Source: Bacillota bacterium (GTDB lineage: Bacteria; Bacillota; Bacilli; Bacillales_B; DSM-18226). From it: a DNA stretch of 13,376 nucleotides. Below the pieces are notes generated by a model. That model was not told the DNA's origin and made no database searches. It saw only the letters and a list, made by a program, of their open reading frames with translations. This document shows positions 1 to 6,855 of the stretch, piece after piece. The position numbers and the translations under genes are program-made. How positions within the stretch are numbered: position 1 is the stretch's first letter; every line of letters starts with the position of its first letter. The stretch lies in the NCBI GenBank assembly GCA_030705665.1, contig JAUZQA010000040.1:1-13376 (forward strand), read 5' to 3'.

Positions 1-159
1 CCGATCGTAAAGGTCGGCCGTATCAAAATAGTTTATTCCCTCCTCGAGTGCAGTATGAATGATCTCAAGGGCTGATTTTTCGTCCGTTCCGAGTGACATG
101 CAGCCAAGTCCTAATTCACTTACGAGAATATTAGATTTCCCTAGTTTTCTTTTTTTCAT
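1..159 (-). CDS. yqkF: Aldo/keto reductase, YqkF type (N-terminal 53 residues, partial)
   Basis: Read leftward from an ATG at 157-159, this frame stays open for 53 codons to the window edge, so only the N-terminus is present. It begins MKKRKLGKSNILVSELGLGC and continues to a segment FDTADLYDR at residues 45-53. That pattern is typical of aldo/keto reductases: the Asp (residue 46) and Tyr (residue 51) correspond to two members of the Asp-Tyr-Lys-His catalytic tetrad. Family members reduce carbonyl substrates with NADPH in a TIM barrel; the substrate here cannot be told. A ribosome binding site reading AAGGGGTGG on the minus strand (164-172) lies 4 bases from the start codon. In B. subtilis yqkF sits divergently beside nudF, as here. 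The family assignment is strong; the exact symbol is by synteny. Confidence 0.85.
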   Translation of the reverse strand, partial: MKKRKLGKSNILVSELGLGCMSLGTDEKSALEIIHTALEEGINYFDTADLYDR

Positions 160-180
160 TATTCCACCCCTTTTTTTTCC

Positions 181-209
181 ATTTTAAAGTGAACTTGGGT
201 AAACTACAA
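181..209 (-). promoter_or_regulatory. Sigma-A-like promoter of the leftward aldo/keto reductase gene
   Basis: On the minus strand there is TTGTAG (204-209) followed after 17 bases by TAAAAT (181-186). Transcription would start near position 174, giving a very short leader with the ribosome binding site close to the 5' end. The match is by eye. Confidence 0.5.
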
Positions 210-247
210 ATGAAATAACAGAAGACTGCGGTCAGCTTTATTGAGTA

Positions 248-256
248 TGGTAAAAT
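248..256 (+). promoter_or_regulatory. Extended -10 sigma-A promoter of nudF
   Basis: TATGGTAAAAT (246-256) fits the Bacillus extended -10 form TRTGNTATAAT closely, with the TG at 248-249. No good -35 hexamer lies 16-18 bases upstream, which is common for extended -10 promoters. It is back to back with the leftward promoter, about 38 bp away. Confidence 0.55.
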
Positions 257-297
257 GAAAAAGGATAATATTTCGGAGTAGAACAGGAGTGAGCATA

Positions 298-852
298 TTG
301 GTTGGACTGGAAGAAAAAACAATAAGTAGAAAAGAATTATTTTCTGGGAAAGTAGTCAGCTTAGAATTACAAGAAGTGGTACTTCCTAATGGGAAAACCG
401 CTAAGAGGGAAATTATTAAGCATCCGGGTGCAGTAGCAATTATTGCCATTACAGATGAAAATAAAATTGTTATGGTAGAACAATTTCGCAAGCCATTGGA
501 TAAAATCATCGTTGAAATTCCGGCAGGAAAACTTGAAAAAGGAGAAGAACCTGCTGTGTGCGCACGAAGAGAACTTGAAGAAGAGACAGGCTATGAATGC
601 AGTCAGCTTGATTTATTAGTCTCATTTTATACATCGCCAGGATTTGCGGATGAAATTGTTCATGTATACATAGCAAAGGGTTTGGTTAAAAAGGAAAACG
701 CAGCAGCGCTCGATGAAGATGAGTTTGTAAACCTTGAAGAATTAACGCTTGATGAGGCGCTTCAATATGTGAAATGCCAAAAAATTTATGACGCCAAAAC
801 AATTTTTGCCGTCCAATACTTACAATTGCAGGAAGCCCTAGCTGAAAAATGA
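298..852 (+). CDS. nudF: ADP-ribose pyrophosphatase (Nudix hydrolase NudF)
   Basis: This 184-residue cytoplasmic Nudix hydrolase is expected to cleave ADP-ribose to AMP and ribose 5-phosphate. A complete Nudix box runs over residues 77-99: Gly, five residues, Glu, seven residues, then RELEEETGY, which matches GX5EX7REUXEEXGU. The EIPAG just before the box and the YTSPGFADEIVH segment after it are typical of the ADP-ribose pyrophosphatase branch. I chose the TTG at 298 rather than the in-frame GTG at 289: the AGGAG at 285-289 overlaps the GTG, but lies 8 bases before the TTG, and the resulting start (M-V-G-L-E-E-K-T) aligns with the remembered start of B. subtilis NudF. The stop codon overlaps the ATG of the next gene (ATGA), so the two are probably translationally coupled. 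Confidence 0.92.
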   Translation: MVGLEEKTISRKELFSGKVVSLELQEVVLPNGKTAKREIIKHPGAVAIIAITDENKIVMVEQFRKPLDKIIVEIPAGKLEKGEEPAVCARRELEEETGYECSQLDLLVSFYTSPGFADEIVHVYIAKGLVKKENAAALDEDEFVNLEELTLDEALQYVKCQKIYDAKTIFAVQYLQLQEALAEK

Positions 853-2012
853 AATCCTTTTATGTAGATTTACATATTCATATCGGGAGAACCTGGACAG
901 GTAAACCCGTAAAAATAACAGGGGCTAAAACATTAACGTTTACAAACATCATCGAGCATGCCCGTCATAAAAAAGGGCTGAATGTGATCGGAATTATTGA
1001 TTGTCATTCACCAGAGGTAATATTGGAAATGGAGAATCTTATAGCGAGTGGGGAAGTTTACGAGCATCCTGATGGCGGATTGGTATTTGGCGAGTTGACC
1101 GTTATACCGGGTTCAGAATTGGAAGTTTATGACGAGCATTGCAACGGTCCCGTTCACTTGCTAAGTTATTTTCCGTCAATAAAAGTCATGCGGGAATTCT
1201 CCTCGTGGCTTTCAAACCATTTGAAAAATATTCAACTAAGTTCGCAACGGATCTATGTTAGCGGTAAAGAATTACAAAAAAAGGTAAAAGAATTGGGCGG
1301 AATATTTATTCCTGCACACGTATTTACACCCTTTAAAAGTCTTTACGGTAAAGGTGTTAGGAAATCTTTAACAGAAGTGCTTGATCCAGACTTAATTGAT
1401 GGAATAGAGCTCGGTTTAAGTTCTGATACAAGAATGGCCGATCAATTAAAGGAGTTGCACCAATTTCCATTTGTTACAAACTCAGATGCCCATTCTTTAG
1501 CAAAAATTGCCCGTGAATACCAGGTTATGCAAATGGAAGAGCCGTCATTTCAAGAATTGAAGCTTGCCTTGGCTGGTGACGGGGGGAGAAAAATTATCGC
1601 AAATTATGGACTTGATCCATTGCTGGGCAAGTATCATAAAACCGTGTGTGCTCGTTGTTTCCATCCCATTAATGAAAATGCTGAAGTTTGCTCTAATTGC
1701 GGTGCCAAAAAAATTATAAAAGGGGTAGCTGATCGGATCTTAGAGTTAAAAACGGCAGAAAAAGGTCCGAAAAATAGACCTCCATATATCCATCAAGTCC
1801 CACTTGAATTTATCCCTGGATTGGGACCAAAATTACTTGATAAACTGCTGCAGCATTTTGGCACGGAAATGGCAATTTTGCATGAAGTCCCATATGAAGC
1901 CATTCGAGAGGTTGTACCTGTAAAGGTTGCAGACCTGATAATAAAGGCTAGAGAAGGAACAATCAGCTTATCGGCAGGCGGCGGGGGACGTTACGGTAAA
2001 ATTGCCGACTAA
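849..2012 (+). CDS. Endonuclease Q family protein (PHP domain, zinc finger, helix-hairpin-helix)
   Basis: This 387-residue protein starts with a PHP metallo-hydrolase domain. Likely metal ligands are D7, H9 and H11 (DLHIH), D51 and H53 (DCH), E90 (GSE), H103, H157 (PAH), and D213 and H215 (NSDAH). A four-cysteine zinc finger follows (C267, C270, C281, C284), then a helix-hairpin-helix-like segment at about 322-338 (IPGLGPKLLDKLLQHFG) and a C-terminal AGGGGRYGK motif. This order matches the endonuclease Q family, known in archaea and in Bacillus pumilus, whose members nick DNA 5' of deaminated bases (uracil, hypoxanthine, xanthine) and at abasic sites. The gene overlaps nudF by 4 bp and has no strong ribosome binding site of its own, so coupling is likely. 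A terminator follows. The family is clear; the activity of this protein is inferred. Confidence 0.85.
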   Translation: MKSFYVDLHIHIGRTWTGKPVKITGAKTLTFTNIIEHARHKKGLNVIGIIDCHSPEVILEMENLIASGEVYEHPDGGLVFGELTVIPGSELEVYDEHCNGPVHLLSYFPSIKVMREFSSWLSNHLKNIQLSSQRIYVSGKELQKKVKELGGIFIPAHVFTPFKSLYGKGVRKSLTEVLDPDLIDGIELGLSSDTRMADQLKELHQFPFVTNSDAHSLAKIAREYQVMQMEEPSFQELKLALAGDGGRKIIANYGLDPLLGKYHKTVCARCFHPINENAEVCSNCGAKKIIKGVADRILELKTAEKGPKNRPPYIHQVPLEFIPGLGPKLLDKLLQHFGTEMAILHEVPYEAIREVVPVKVADLIIKAREGTISLSAGGGGRYGKIAD

Positions 2013-2032
2013 GATAAGTAAAAAAATAATGA

Positions 2033-2071
2033 AAAAAACCGGTGTGCCACTAATTTGGCCATCGGTTTTTT
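2033..2071 (+). terminator. Rho-independent terminator after the endonuclease Q gene
   Basis: AAAAAACCG (2033-2041) pairs with CGGTTTTTT (2063-2071), and the inner arm GCCA (2046-2049) pairs with TGGC (2056-2059) around a 6-base loop. One bulged T and one G-T pair interrupt the stem. The 3' arm ends in a T run. It separates nudF-endoQ from spoIIM. Confidence 0.85.
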
Positions 2072-2080
2072 CAATTATAA

Positions 2081-2109
2081 ATCATAGTTTGTTAGGACAG
2101 GCATACAAT
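2081..2109 (+). promoter_or_regulatory. Sigma-E-like promoter of spoIIM
   Basis: CATACAAT (2102-2109) is a perfect match to the sigma-E -10 consensus CATACAMT. ATCATAGT (2081-2088), 13 bases upstream, resembles the -35 element. spoIIM of B. subtilis is transcribed by sigma-E in the mother cell, so position and type agree. The start codon lies about 30 bases downstream. Confidence 0.75.
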
Positions 2110-2139
2110 TTATTAACCCGAGTTTTAGGAGGAAAAGCA

Positions 2140-2781
2140 ATGAAAAAACGAATGTACCAGAACATCGCCGCAGGTTATTTCCGTGAGCATTCCTCAATCT
2201 TTATCTTTGTCGTCATCCTATTTTTGATGGGAGTTATTTTTGGAGCGATAGTTGTTAATAGTATGAGTTTTTCACAGAAACAAGATCTTTTTCATTATTT
2301 ATCACAATTTTTTGGTGAAGTATCGAATGGGAAGATGGCAGAATCCAATGATCTATTTTTACAGAGTTTTTTTCATAATAGTAAATTTATTGGGTTAATG
2401 TGGCTCTTGGGTATTTCAATTATTGGATTACCGATCATTCTCATTCTTCTATTTATAAAAGGAATGGTTGTAGGGTTTACGGTCGGATTTCTTGTCAACC
2501 AAATGAGCTGGAAGGGCTTTATGCTTGCTTTTGTATCGATTTTGCCGCAAAATCTAATTATCATTCCTGTTTTCATTATTACAGGAGTCATGTCCATGTC
2601 ATTTTCATTGCTAATGATCAAAAAGCAGTTTATGAAAAAATATGGTCAGGCAATTATGCCAGTATTTAAACGCTATATTTTTTCTTTTATCGTTGCTGTA
2701 CTTTGTATTTCTGTTGCTTCAGGTTTTGAGGCTTTCCTCTCTCCTGGATTGATGAAAACAATTGTCTCAGCGTTCAAATAA
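2140..2781 (+). CDS. spoIIM: Stage II sporulation protein M (membrane protein)
   Basis: This 213-residue integral membrane protein has hydrophobic segments at roughly 18-40, 83-107, 132-160 and 177-198, with KGMVVGFTVGFL at about 107-118 and a SILPQN motif near 133-138, both seen in the SpoIIM/DUF95 family. In B. subtilis SpoIIM forms the DMP complex with SpoIID and SpoIIP, anchors it in the mother-cell membrane, and is needed for septal peptidoglycan hydrolysis and engulfment. The start is the ATG at 2140, 7 bases after a perfect AGGAGG (2127-2132). The frame is open 46 codons further upstream, but those codons run through the terminator and the sigma-E promoter, so they are not coding. It is monocistronic: a terminator lies upstream and fur has its own promoter. 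Confidence 0.92.
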   Translation: MKKRMYQNIAAGYFREHSSIFIFVVILFLMGVIFGAIVVNSMSFSQKQDLFHYLSQFFGEVSNGKMAESNDLFLQSFFHNSKFIGLMWLLGISIIGLPIILILLFIKGMVVGFTVGFLVNQMSWKGFMLAFVSILPQNLIIIPVFIITGVMSMSFSLLMIKKQFMKKYGQAIMPVFKRYIFSFIVAVLCISVASGFEAFLSPGLMKTIVSAFK

Positions 2782-2818
2782 TAATTAGTATAATATAATA
2801 ATACCTTTTGTCACTTAT

Positions 2819-2833
2819 TTATAATAATTTTAT
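2819..2833 (+). promoter_or_regulatory. Putative PerR box upstream of fur
   Basis: The 15 bases TTATAATAATTTTAT match the PerR consensus TTATAATNATTATAA at 12 of 14 defined positions. The site ends two bases before the -35 hexamer of the fur promoter. In B. subtilis, fur is known to be repressed by the peroxide sensor PerR, so the placement makes sense. The surrounding DNA is very AT-rich, which raises the chance of a random match. Confidence 0.55.
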
Positions 2834-2834
2834 T

Positions 2835-2862
2835 TTGAATCTCCTTTTTCATCTGCTATAAT
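2835..2862 (+). promoter_or_regulatory. Sigma-A promoter of fur
   Basis: TTGAAT (2835-2840), 16 bases, then a perfect TATAAT (2857-2862). TG occurs at 2854-2855, giving an extended -10 (TGCTATAAT). Transcription would start near 2869, about 27 bases before the start codon. Confidence 0.8.
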
Positions 2863-2895
2863 GAGAATGAATTATGGCGAGGGAGGGACTACGGT

Positions 2896-3381
2896 TTGGA
2901 GACCAGACTTGAGAGAGTAAAGAAGCAGCTTCATTCATCGAGCTATAAGCTTACACCTCAACGGGAAGCTACTGTTCGTGTATTACTGGAAAATGAAGAG
3001 GATCATCTAAGCGCAGAAGATGTGTACCTCCTGGTGAAAGAAAAATCGCCTGAAATTGGATTAGCAACCGTTTATCGAACTTTAGAATTGTTAACCGAAT
3101 TAAAAATTGTCGATAAAATTAATTTTGGAGATGGCGTTTCTCGGTATGATCTTAGACGTGAAGGTGCGGAACATTTTCACCATCATCTTGTTTGCATAGA
3201 ATGTGGGTCAGTAAATGAAATACAAGAAGATCTTTTAGAAGATGTTGAGGCAAGCGTTGAAGCGAAATGGAAGTTTTTAATAAAAGATCATCGATTGACT
3301 TTCCATGGAATTTGTCAAAGCTGTCAAGAAAAAAACGAAGCAGCTAAAACTAAAAGCGATAAAAAAGGCCTTTTGTCATGA
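2896..3381 (+). CDS. fur: Ferric uptake regulator Fur
   Basis: This 161-residue metal-responsive repressor has an N-terminal winged helix with the family signature around residues 20-65 (LTPQREATVRVL and GLATVYRTLELL), a His-rich metal-binding segment HFHHH (93-97), and two CXXC pairs (C100/C103 and C140/C143) for the structural zinc. The sequence is very close to remembered B. subtilis Fur, which with Fe(II) represses siderophore and iron-uptake genes. The start is a TTG at 2896, 8 bases after GGGAGGG (2881-2887); no ATG lies nearby in frame and the TTG gives the expected N-terminus. The C-terminus is about 12 residues longer than I recall for B. subtilis (149 residues); the extra Lys-rich tail is encoded by the rising arm of the transcription terminator. 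PerR, the closest paralogue, is less likely given the sequence and synteny. Confidence 0.93.
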   Translation: METRLERVKKQLHSSSYKLTPQREATVRVLLENEEDHLSAEDVYLLVKEKSPEIGLATVYRTLELLTELKIVDKINFGDGVSRYDLRREGAEHFHHHLVCIECGSVNEIQEDLLEDVEASVEAKWKFLIKDHRLTFHGICQSCQEKNEAAKTKSDKKGLLS

Positions 3382-3396
3382 AAAAGGCTTTTTTTT
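3361..3396 (+). terminator. Rho-independent terminator overlapping the 3' end of fur
   Basis: AAAAAAGGCCTTTT (3361-3374) pairs with AAAAAGGCTTTTTT (3381-3394), apart from one bulged G, around a 6-base loop. A run of eight T follows the GC core. The ascending arm encodes the last residues of Fur, and the stop codon lies at the loop. Confidence 0.8.
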
Positions 3397-3426
3397 ATGC
3401 CCATTTTTCTAACCATGGTATAAATC

Positions 3427-3454
3427 TTGTCCAATTTGGCATACCTTTTACTAA
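3427..3454 (+). promoter_or_regulatory. Possible sigma-A promoter of yqzK-xerD
   Basis: TTGTCC (3427-3432), 16 bases, then TACTAA (3449-3454), placed just upstream of the yqzK ribosome binding site. The hexamers are imperfect. A promoter is expected here because the fur terminator lies upstream. Confidence 0.3.
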
Positions 3455-3475
3455 AACTATTTGGGGGAAGTGACT

Positions 3476-3703
3476 ATGCTCTCTTTTTTCAAGATCATTA
3501 TGCATACTCTAAAGGTATTCCTGCTATTTACTGGATGCACGATTCTTTTTTATTATGGTATGATGTTTGTAAATGAAGAATATCAAAACTATCATCGCTA
3601 TGACGAGCCAAAAGGAGCCGCTTTAAAGGTTTCAAGTTCTTCTAAAGATGAAGGTACAAACCTTTTTGATCGGCTAGTATTGTTTTATTTAAACGGGGAG
3701 TAA
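3476..3703 (+). CDS. yqzK: Small membrane protein YqzK (DUF4227 family)
   Basis: This is a 75-residue protein of unknown function. One transmembrane segment spans about residues 9-32, followed by a short motif [15 protein letters not shown] (33-47) that I recognise as the conserved part of the YqzK/DUF4227 family. The rest is a Ser/Lys-rich linker and a hydrophobic tail ([10 protein letters not shown]). I chose the ATG at 3476 over the in-frame TTG at 3461, since the GGGGGAAG at 3463-3470 is then a properly spaced ribosome binding site. The xerD start codon is 7 bases past the stop, and the xerD ribosome binding site lies inside the last yqzK codons, so the two are cotranscribed. The same fur-yqzK-xerD order is found in B. 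subtilis. The location suggests no clear role. Confidence 0.8.
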   Translation: MLSFFKIIMHTLKVFLLFTGCTILFYYGMMFVNEEYQNYHRYDEPKGAALKVSSSSKDEGTNLFDRLVLFYLNGE

Positions 3704-3710
3704 TGTAACC

Positions 3711-4604
3711 ATGGGAGACCAGCTTAAAGATTTTATCCATTTTTTAATTGTTGAAAAGGGACTGGCAAAAAATACAATTGTATCCTATGAACGTGATTTG
3801 AAAAGCTATATTCATTATGTAAAAACAGTCGAAAATATTCAACACTTGAATGACGTTCAGCGCGTTCATATTGTGCACTTTTTAGGGCTTTTAAAGGAGC
3901 AAGGAAAATCCTCAAAAACTTTAGCAAGACATATTGCTTCCCTAAGGGCCTTTCATCAGTTTCTATTAAGGGATAAAGTGACAGACCATGATCCATCTGT
4001 CCATATTGAAACACCAAAGATGGAAAGATCACTTCCTAAAGTATTAAATTTACAGGAGGTCGAGACTCTTTTAGATTCTCCCAAACAAAACGATCACTTT
4101 GGTATAAGGGACAAGGCAATGCTTGAAATTCTTTATGCTACCGGGATTCGCGTTAGTGAGCTAATTGGTTTGGATCAGGGTGATGTTCATTTAACAATGG
4201 GATTTGTCCGTTGCATCGGCAAAGGGAATAAAGAAAGAATTATCCCCATAGGAAAGACTGCTGCAAGTGCATTAAATCATTACCTAGAACAGGGTAGACC
4301 TTTTTTTGTAAATAAAAAGCAACGCGATGAAGCTTTATTTCTCAATCATCATGGGATGCGCCTAACGCGGCAGGGCTTTTGGAAAATATTAAAAAAGTTA
4401 GCTTTAGAAGCTGGAATCCAAAAGGAATTGACCCCGCATACACTTCGTCACTCTTTTGCTACACACTTGCTGGAAAACGGCGCAGATCTTCGTGCTGTAC
4501 AGGAAATGTTGGGGCATGCTGATATCTCGACAACACAAATATATACTCATGTAACCAAAACAAGGTTAAAGGATGTTTATAGCAAGTTCCATCCAAGAGC
4601 TTAA
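3711..4604 (+). CDS. xerD: Site-specific tyrosine recombinase XerD (RipX)
   Basis: This 297-residue tyrosine recombinase is, with XerC/CodV, expected to resolve chromosome dimers at dif during replication and division. The N-terminal SAM-like core-binding domain spans about residues 1-90 and the catalytic domain about 105-297. All catalytic residues are present: R147 (GIRVSEL), K171 (GKGNKER), H243 and R246 (HTLRHSF), H269 (GHADIST) and the nucleophile Y278 (IYTHV). The length and the fur-yqzK neighbourhood fit the chromosomal XerD orthologue rather than a phage integrase. The start ATG at 3711 is 10 bases after GGGGAG (3695-3700), which lies within yqzK. A hairpin terminator follows the stop codon. 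Confidence 0.93.
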   Translation: MGDQLKDFIHFLIVEKGLAKNTIVSYERDLKSYIHYVKTVENIQHLNDVQRVHIVHFLGLLKEQGKSSKTLARHIASLRAFHQFLLRDKVTDHDPSVHIETPKMERSLPKVLNLQEVETLLDSPKQNDHFGIRDKAMLEILYATGIRVSELIGLDQGDVHLTMGFVRCIGKGNKERIIPIGKTAASALNHYLEQGRPFFVNKKQRDEALFLNHHGMRLTRQGFWKILKKLALEAGIQKELTPHTLRHSFATHLLENGADLRAVQEMLGHADISTTQIYTHVTKTRLKDVYSKFHPRA

Positions 4605-4634
4605 TAGAATTTTAGAATCATCATTGTTTTCAAG

Positions 4635-4664
4635 AAGCTGCCACATTTAATTGGTAGCTTTTTC
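4635..4664 (+). terminator. Rho-independent terminator after xerD
   Basis: AAGCTGCCA (4635-4643) pairs with TGGTAGCTT (4652-4660), with one G-T pair, around an 8-base loop. A short T run follows. Confidence 0.75.
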
Positions 4665-4690
4665 ATTTCATATTACTGTAAAATAAAGAT

Positions 4691-4704
4691 GTCAGACTTC
4701 TGAC
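4691..4704. promoter_or_regulatory. Perfect palindrome upstream of deoB, possible operator
   Basis: GTCAGACTTCTGAC has two perfect 6-base arms (GTCAGA and TCTGAC) around a central CT. It lies 117 bp before the deoB start in the leader of the nucleoside operon and has no T tail, so it is not a terminator. A TAAAAT hexamer at 4679-4684 would place a transcription start inside the palindrome, though no good -35 goes with it. The shape resembles operators of GntR-type repressors; which regulator binds is not known. Confidence 0.4.
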
Positions 4705-4716
4705 GAATAATGAGTA

Positions 4717-4744
4717 ATTCAAGGATTATTCAAGTTCATTCAGG
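4717..4744 (+). repeat. Three helically phased direct repeats upstream of deoB
   Basis: ATTCAAG at 4717-4723, ATTCAAG at 4728-4734 and ATTCAGG at 4738-4744 begin 11 and 10 bp apart, so all three face the same side of the helix. The TTCAA core recalls half-sites of the B. subtilis DeoR operator, which is a palindrome with an added direct repeat. Either a repressor site or chance repetition in AT-rich DNA is possible. Confidence 0.35.
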
Positions 4745-4820
4745 GAAACTTAATGTTAATCGGATGTTAAATGATAAGGATTGATCCAAAGTTTTTCCGA
4801 ATAATAAGGAGGAAAAGTAC

Positions 4821-6002
4821 ATGACATCGACTGCTTTTAAACGTATTTTTATAATTGTAATGGATTCTGTAGGAATAGGTGAAGCACCTGATGCAGATAA
4901 ATTTGGTGATCTAGGTGCAGATACATTAGGACATATTGCCGAAAAAATGAATGGGCTAAGCATGCCTAATATGGCCACATTGGGTTTGAGTAATATTCGT
5001 GAGCTAAAAGGAATTCAAAAAGCTGAAAGTCCTTTAGCGGTCTATACAAAAATGCAGGAAGCTTCAAACGGAAAAGATACAATGACAGGTCACTGGGAAA
5101 TAATGGGATTGAATATTCAAACACCATTTCGTGTTTTTCCGGAAGGTTTTCCCCAGGAGCTAATAACTGAGCTGGAAAACCGTTCTGGCAGAAAAATCAT
5201 TGGCAACAAGCCTGCAAGTGGAACCGAGATTCTAGTTGAACTTGGAGAAGAACAGCTGAAATCAGGATCGTTAATTGTGTATACATCAGCTGATTCTGTT
5301 CTTCAAATTGCTGCACATGAAGAGGTTGTACCTCTTGATGAATTATATAGAATTTGTAAAATCGCCCGTGAGATAACCCTTGATGAAAAATATATGGTGG
5401 GGAGAGTCATAGCCCGGCCTTTTATTGGTCAGCTGGGAAACTTTAAACGAACTGCCAATCGTCATGATTATGCCTTAAAGCCATTTGGCCGTACGGTTAT
5501 GAACGAGTTAAAGGATTCTGGGTATGATGTGATTGCAATTGGAAAAATAGCTGACATCTATGACGGAGAAGGTGTAACGAAGTCATTGCGAACCGTTTCA
5601 AACATGGATGGGATGGATAAATTACTCGAGACCTTCGATATGGACTTTACAGGACTCAGTTTTGTGAATTTGGTTGATTTTGATGCGCTTTTTGGGCATC
5701 GTCGTGACCCTATTGGTTATGGAAAGGCGTTAGAAGAATTTGATGCGCGTCTGCCCGAAGTATTCGCTAAAATGAAGAATGATGATCTTTTAATGATTAC
5801 GGCGGACCATGGAAATGACCCGGTTCATGCAGGTACAGATCATACACGTGAATATGTGCCATTGTTGATATACTCCAAACAACTATCTGAAGGCAGGGAG
5901 CTTCCTGTAAGAAAAACGTTTGCTGATCTGGGTGCAACAGTTGCTGAAAACTTTAAGGTAAAAATGCCTTCATATGGAACCAGCTTTTTAAAAGAATTAT
6001 AA
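4821..6002 (+). CDS. deoB: Phosphopentomutase
   Basis: This 393-residue cytoplasmic enzyme converts ribose 1-phosphate or deoxyribose 1-phosphate to the 5-phosphate, linking nucleoside breakdown to the pentose pathway. It belongs to the alkaline-phosphatase superfamily. D15 (MDSVGIG), D288, H293, D329, H330 and H341 correspond to the two-Mn site. T87 in [10 protein letters not shown] corresponds to the phosphorylated Thr85 of the B. cereus enzyme. The segment between about residues 100 and 215 fits the cap domain. AAGGAGG at 4806-4812 lies 8 bases from the ATG. It is the first gene of deoB-punA-pdp; the 216-bp leader holds the palindrome and phased repeats. In B. subtilis the gene is called drm and is paired with pupG/punA. 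Confidence 0.95.
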   Translation: MTSTAFKRIFIIVMDSVGIGEAPDADKFGDLGADTLGHIAEKMNGLSMPNMATLGLSNIRELKGIQKAESPLAVYTKMQEASNGKDTMTGHWEIMGLNIQTPFRVFPEGFPQELITELENRSGRKIIGNKPASGTEILVELGEEQLKSGSLIVYTSADSVLQIAAHEEVVPLDELYRICKIAREITLDEKYMVGRVIARPFIGQLGNFKRTANRHDYALKPFGRTVMNELKDSGYDVIAIGKIADIYDGEGVTKSLRTVSNMDGMDKLLETFDMDFTGLSFVNLVDFDALFGHRRDPIGYGKALEEFDARLPEVFAKMKNDDLLMITADHGNDPVHAGTDHTREYVPLLIYSKQLSEGRELPVRKTFADLGATVAENFKVKMPSYGTSFLKEL

Positions 6003-6015
6003 AAGAGGGATAAGA

Positions 6016-6837
6016 ATGGATTTTGAAAAAATTACAAACGCTGTAACATTTTTGAAAACAAAATATAAACAAAAACCAAAAATAGGGCTTATTCTTGGTT
6101 CTGGCCTTGGAGTTCTTGCAGATGAGATTAAAAACCCAGTGAAAATCCCCTATAGGGAGATCCCGGATTTTCCTATTTCCACAGTGGAAGGCCATGCAGG
6201 TCAACTTGTGTTTGGTCTTTTAGAAGGGGTTGAAGTGGTGGCCATGCAAGGAAGATTTCATTATTATGAAGGCTACAGCTTTGATAAGGTAACATTTCCT
6301 GTCCGAGTCATGAAAGGATTAGGTGTGGAAACACTATTTGTGACAAATGCGGCCGGTGGAATTAATGAAAACTTTGTTCCAGGAGATTTAATGTTAATTT
6401 CCGATCATATCAATAATATGGGGTCAAACCCATTAATCGGTCCAAATGATGATCGACTTGGTGCCCGTTTCCCAGATATGTCTGAAGCCTATTCAAAAGA
6501 GCTAAGAGGATTAGCAAAAGAAAAGGCCGTTCAGTTGAATTTAAATGTAAAAGAAGGAGTGTATGTTGCCTTTACAGGTCCAACCTATGAAACACCTGCA
6601 GAAATAAGGGCGTTCCGTATTCTAGGAGCGGACGCAGTTGGTATGTCAACAGTACCTGAGGTCATTGTAGCCCGCCATAGTGGTTTAAAGGTACTTGGAA
6701 TCTCCTGCATTACCAATATGGCTGCCGGGATTCTTGATCAGCCGCTATCCCACGAGGAAGTAATCGAGACAACAGAGCGGGTGAAAGCTAATTTCCTTAT
6801 GTATGTAAAAGAATTGGTTACAACAATTGTAAAATAA
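6016..6837 (+). CDS. punA: Purine nucleoside phosphorylase I (trimeric type)
   Basis: This 273-residue enzyme splits (deoxy)guanosine and (deoxy)inosine with phosphate into base and (deoxy)ribose 1-phosphate, the substrate of DeoB. Key residues of the trimeric PNP family are visible: S29 in GSGLG, H60 in VEGHAG, R80 and H82 in QGRFHYYEG, E192 in GPTYETPAE and N234 in ITNMAAG. They correspond to human PNP S33, H64, R84, H86, E201 and N243. The presence of E and N at the base-binding positions favours 6-oxopurines over adenosine. The start lies 13 bases after the deoB stop, with AGAGGGAT as ribosome binding site, which indicates one transcript. In B. subtilis it is called pupG. Confidence 0.94.
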   Translation: MDFEKITNAVTFLKTKYKQKPKIGLILGSGLGVLADEIKNPVKIPYREIPDFPISTVEGHAGQLVFGLLEGVEVVAMQGRFHYYEGYSFDKVTFPVRVMKGLGVETLFVTNAAGGINENFVPGDLMLISDHINNMGSNPLIGPNDDRLGARFPDMSEAYSKELRGLAKEKAVQLNLNVKEGVYVAFTGPTYETPAEIRAFRILGADAVGMSTVPEVIVARHSGLKVLGISCITNMAAGILDQPLSHEEVIETTERVKANFLMYVKELVTTIVK

Positions 6838-6855
6838 TGAAATGGTGATGATCAC

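Noticed and set aside
204..509. Minus-strand open frame of about 100 codons over the nudF start
   Set aside because: It is a shadow of nudF and its promoter region, with no ribosome binding site and a low-complexity translation.
2002..2139. 46-residue N-terminal extension of SpoIIM from an in-frame TTG at 2002
   Set aside because: The stretch crosses a terminator hairpin and a sigma-E promoter, and a perfect AGGAGG sits 7 bases before the ATG at 2140, which gives the expected protein length.
2862..2876. Possible Fur box just after the fur -10 element
   Set aside because: Only about 8 of 14 positions agree with the 7-1-7 consensus and only one half-site is convincing.
4754..4775. Possible catabolite-responsive element in the deoB leader, around the CG at 4761
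   Set aside because: The bases around the CG do not fit the CcpA consensus once the spacing is respected.
4605..4820. Clear sigma-A promoter for deoB
   Set aside because: Several -10-like hexamers exist (for example 4679-4684 and 4767-4772), but none has a good -35 at proper spacing, so none is listed as a feature.
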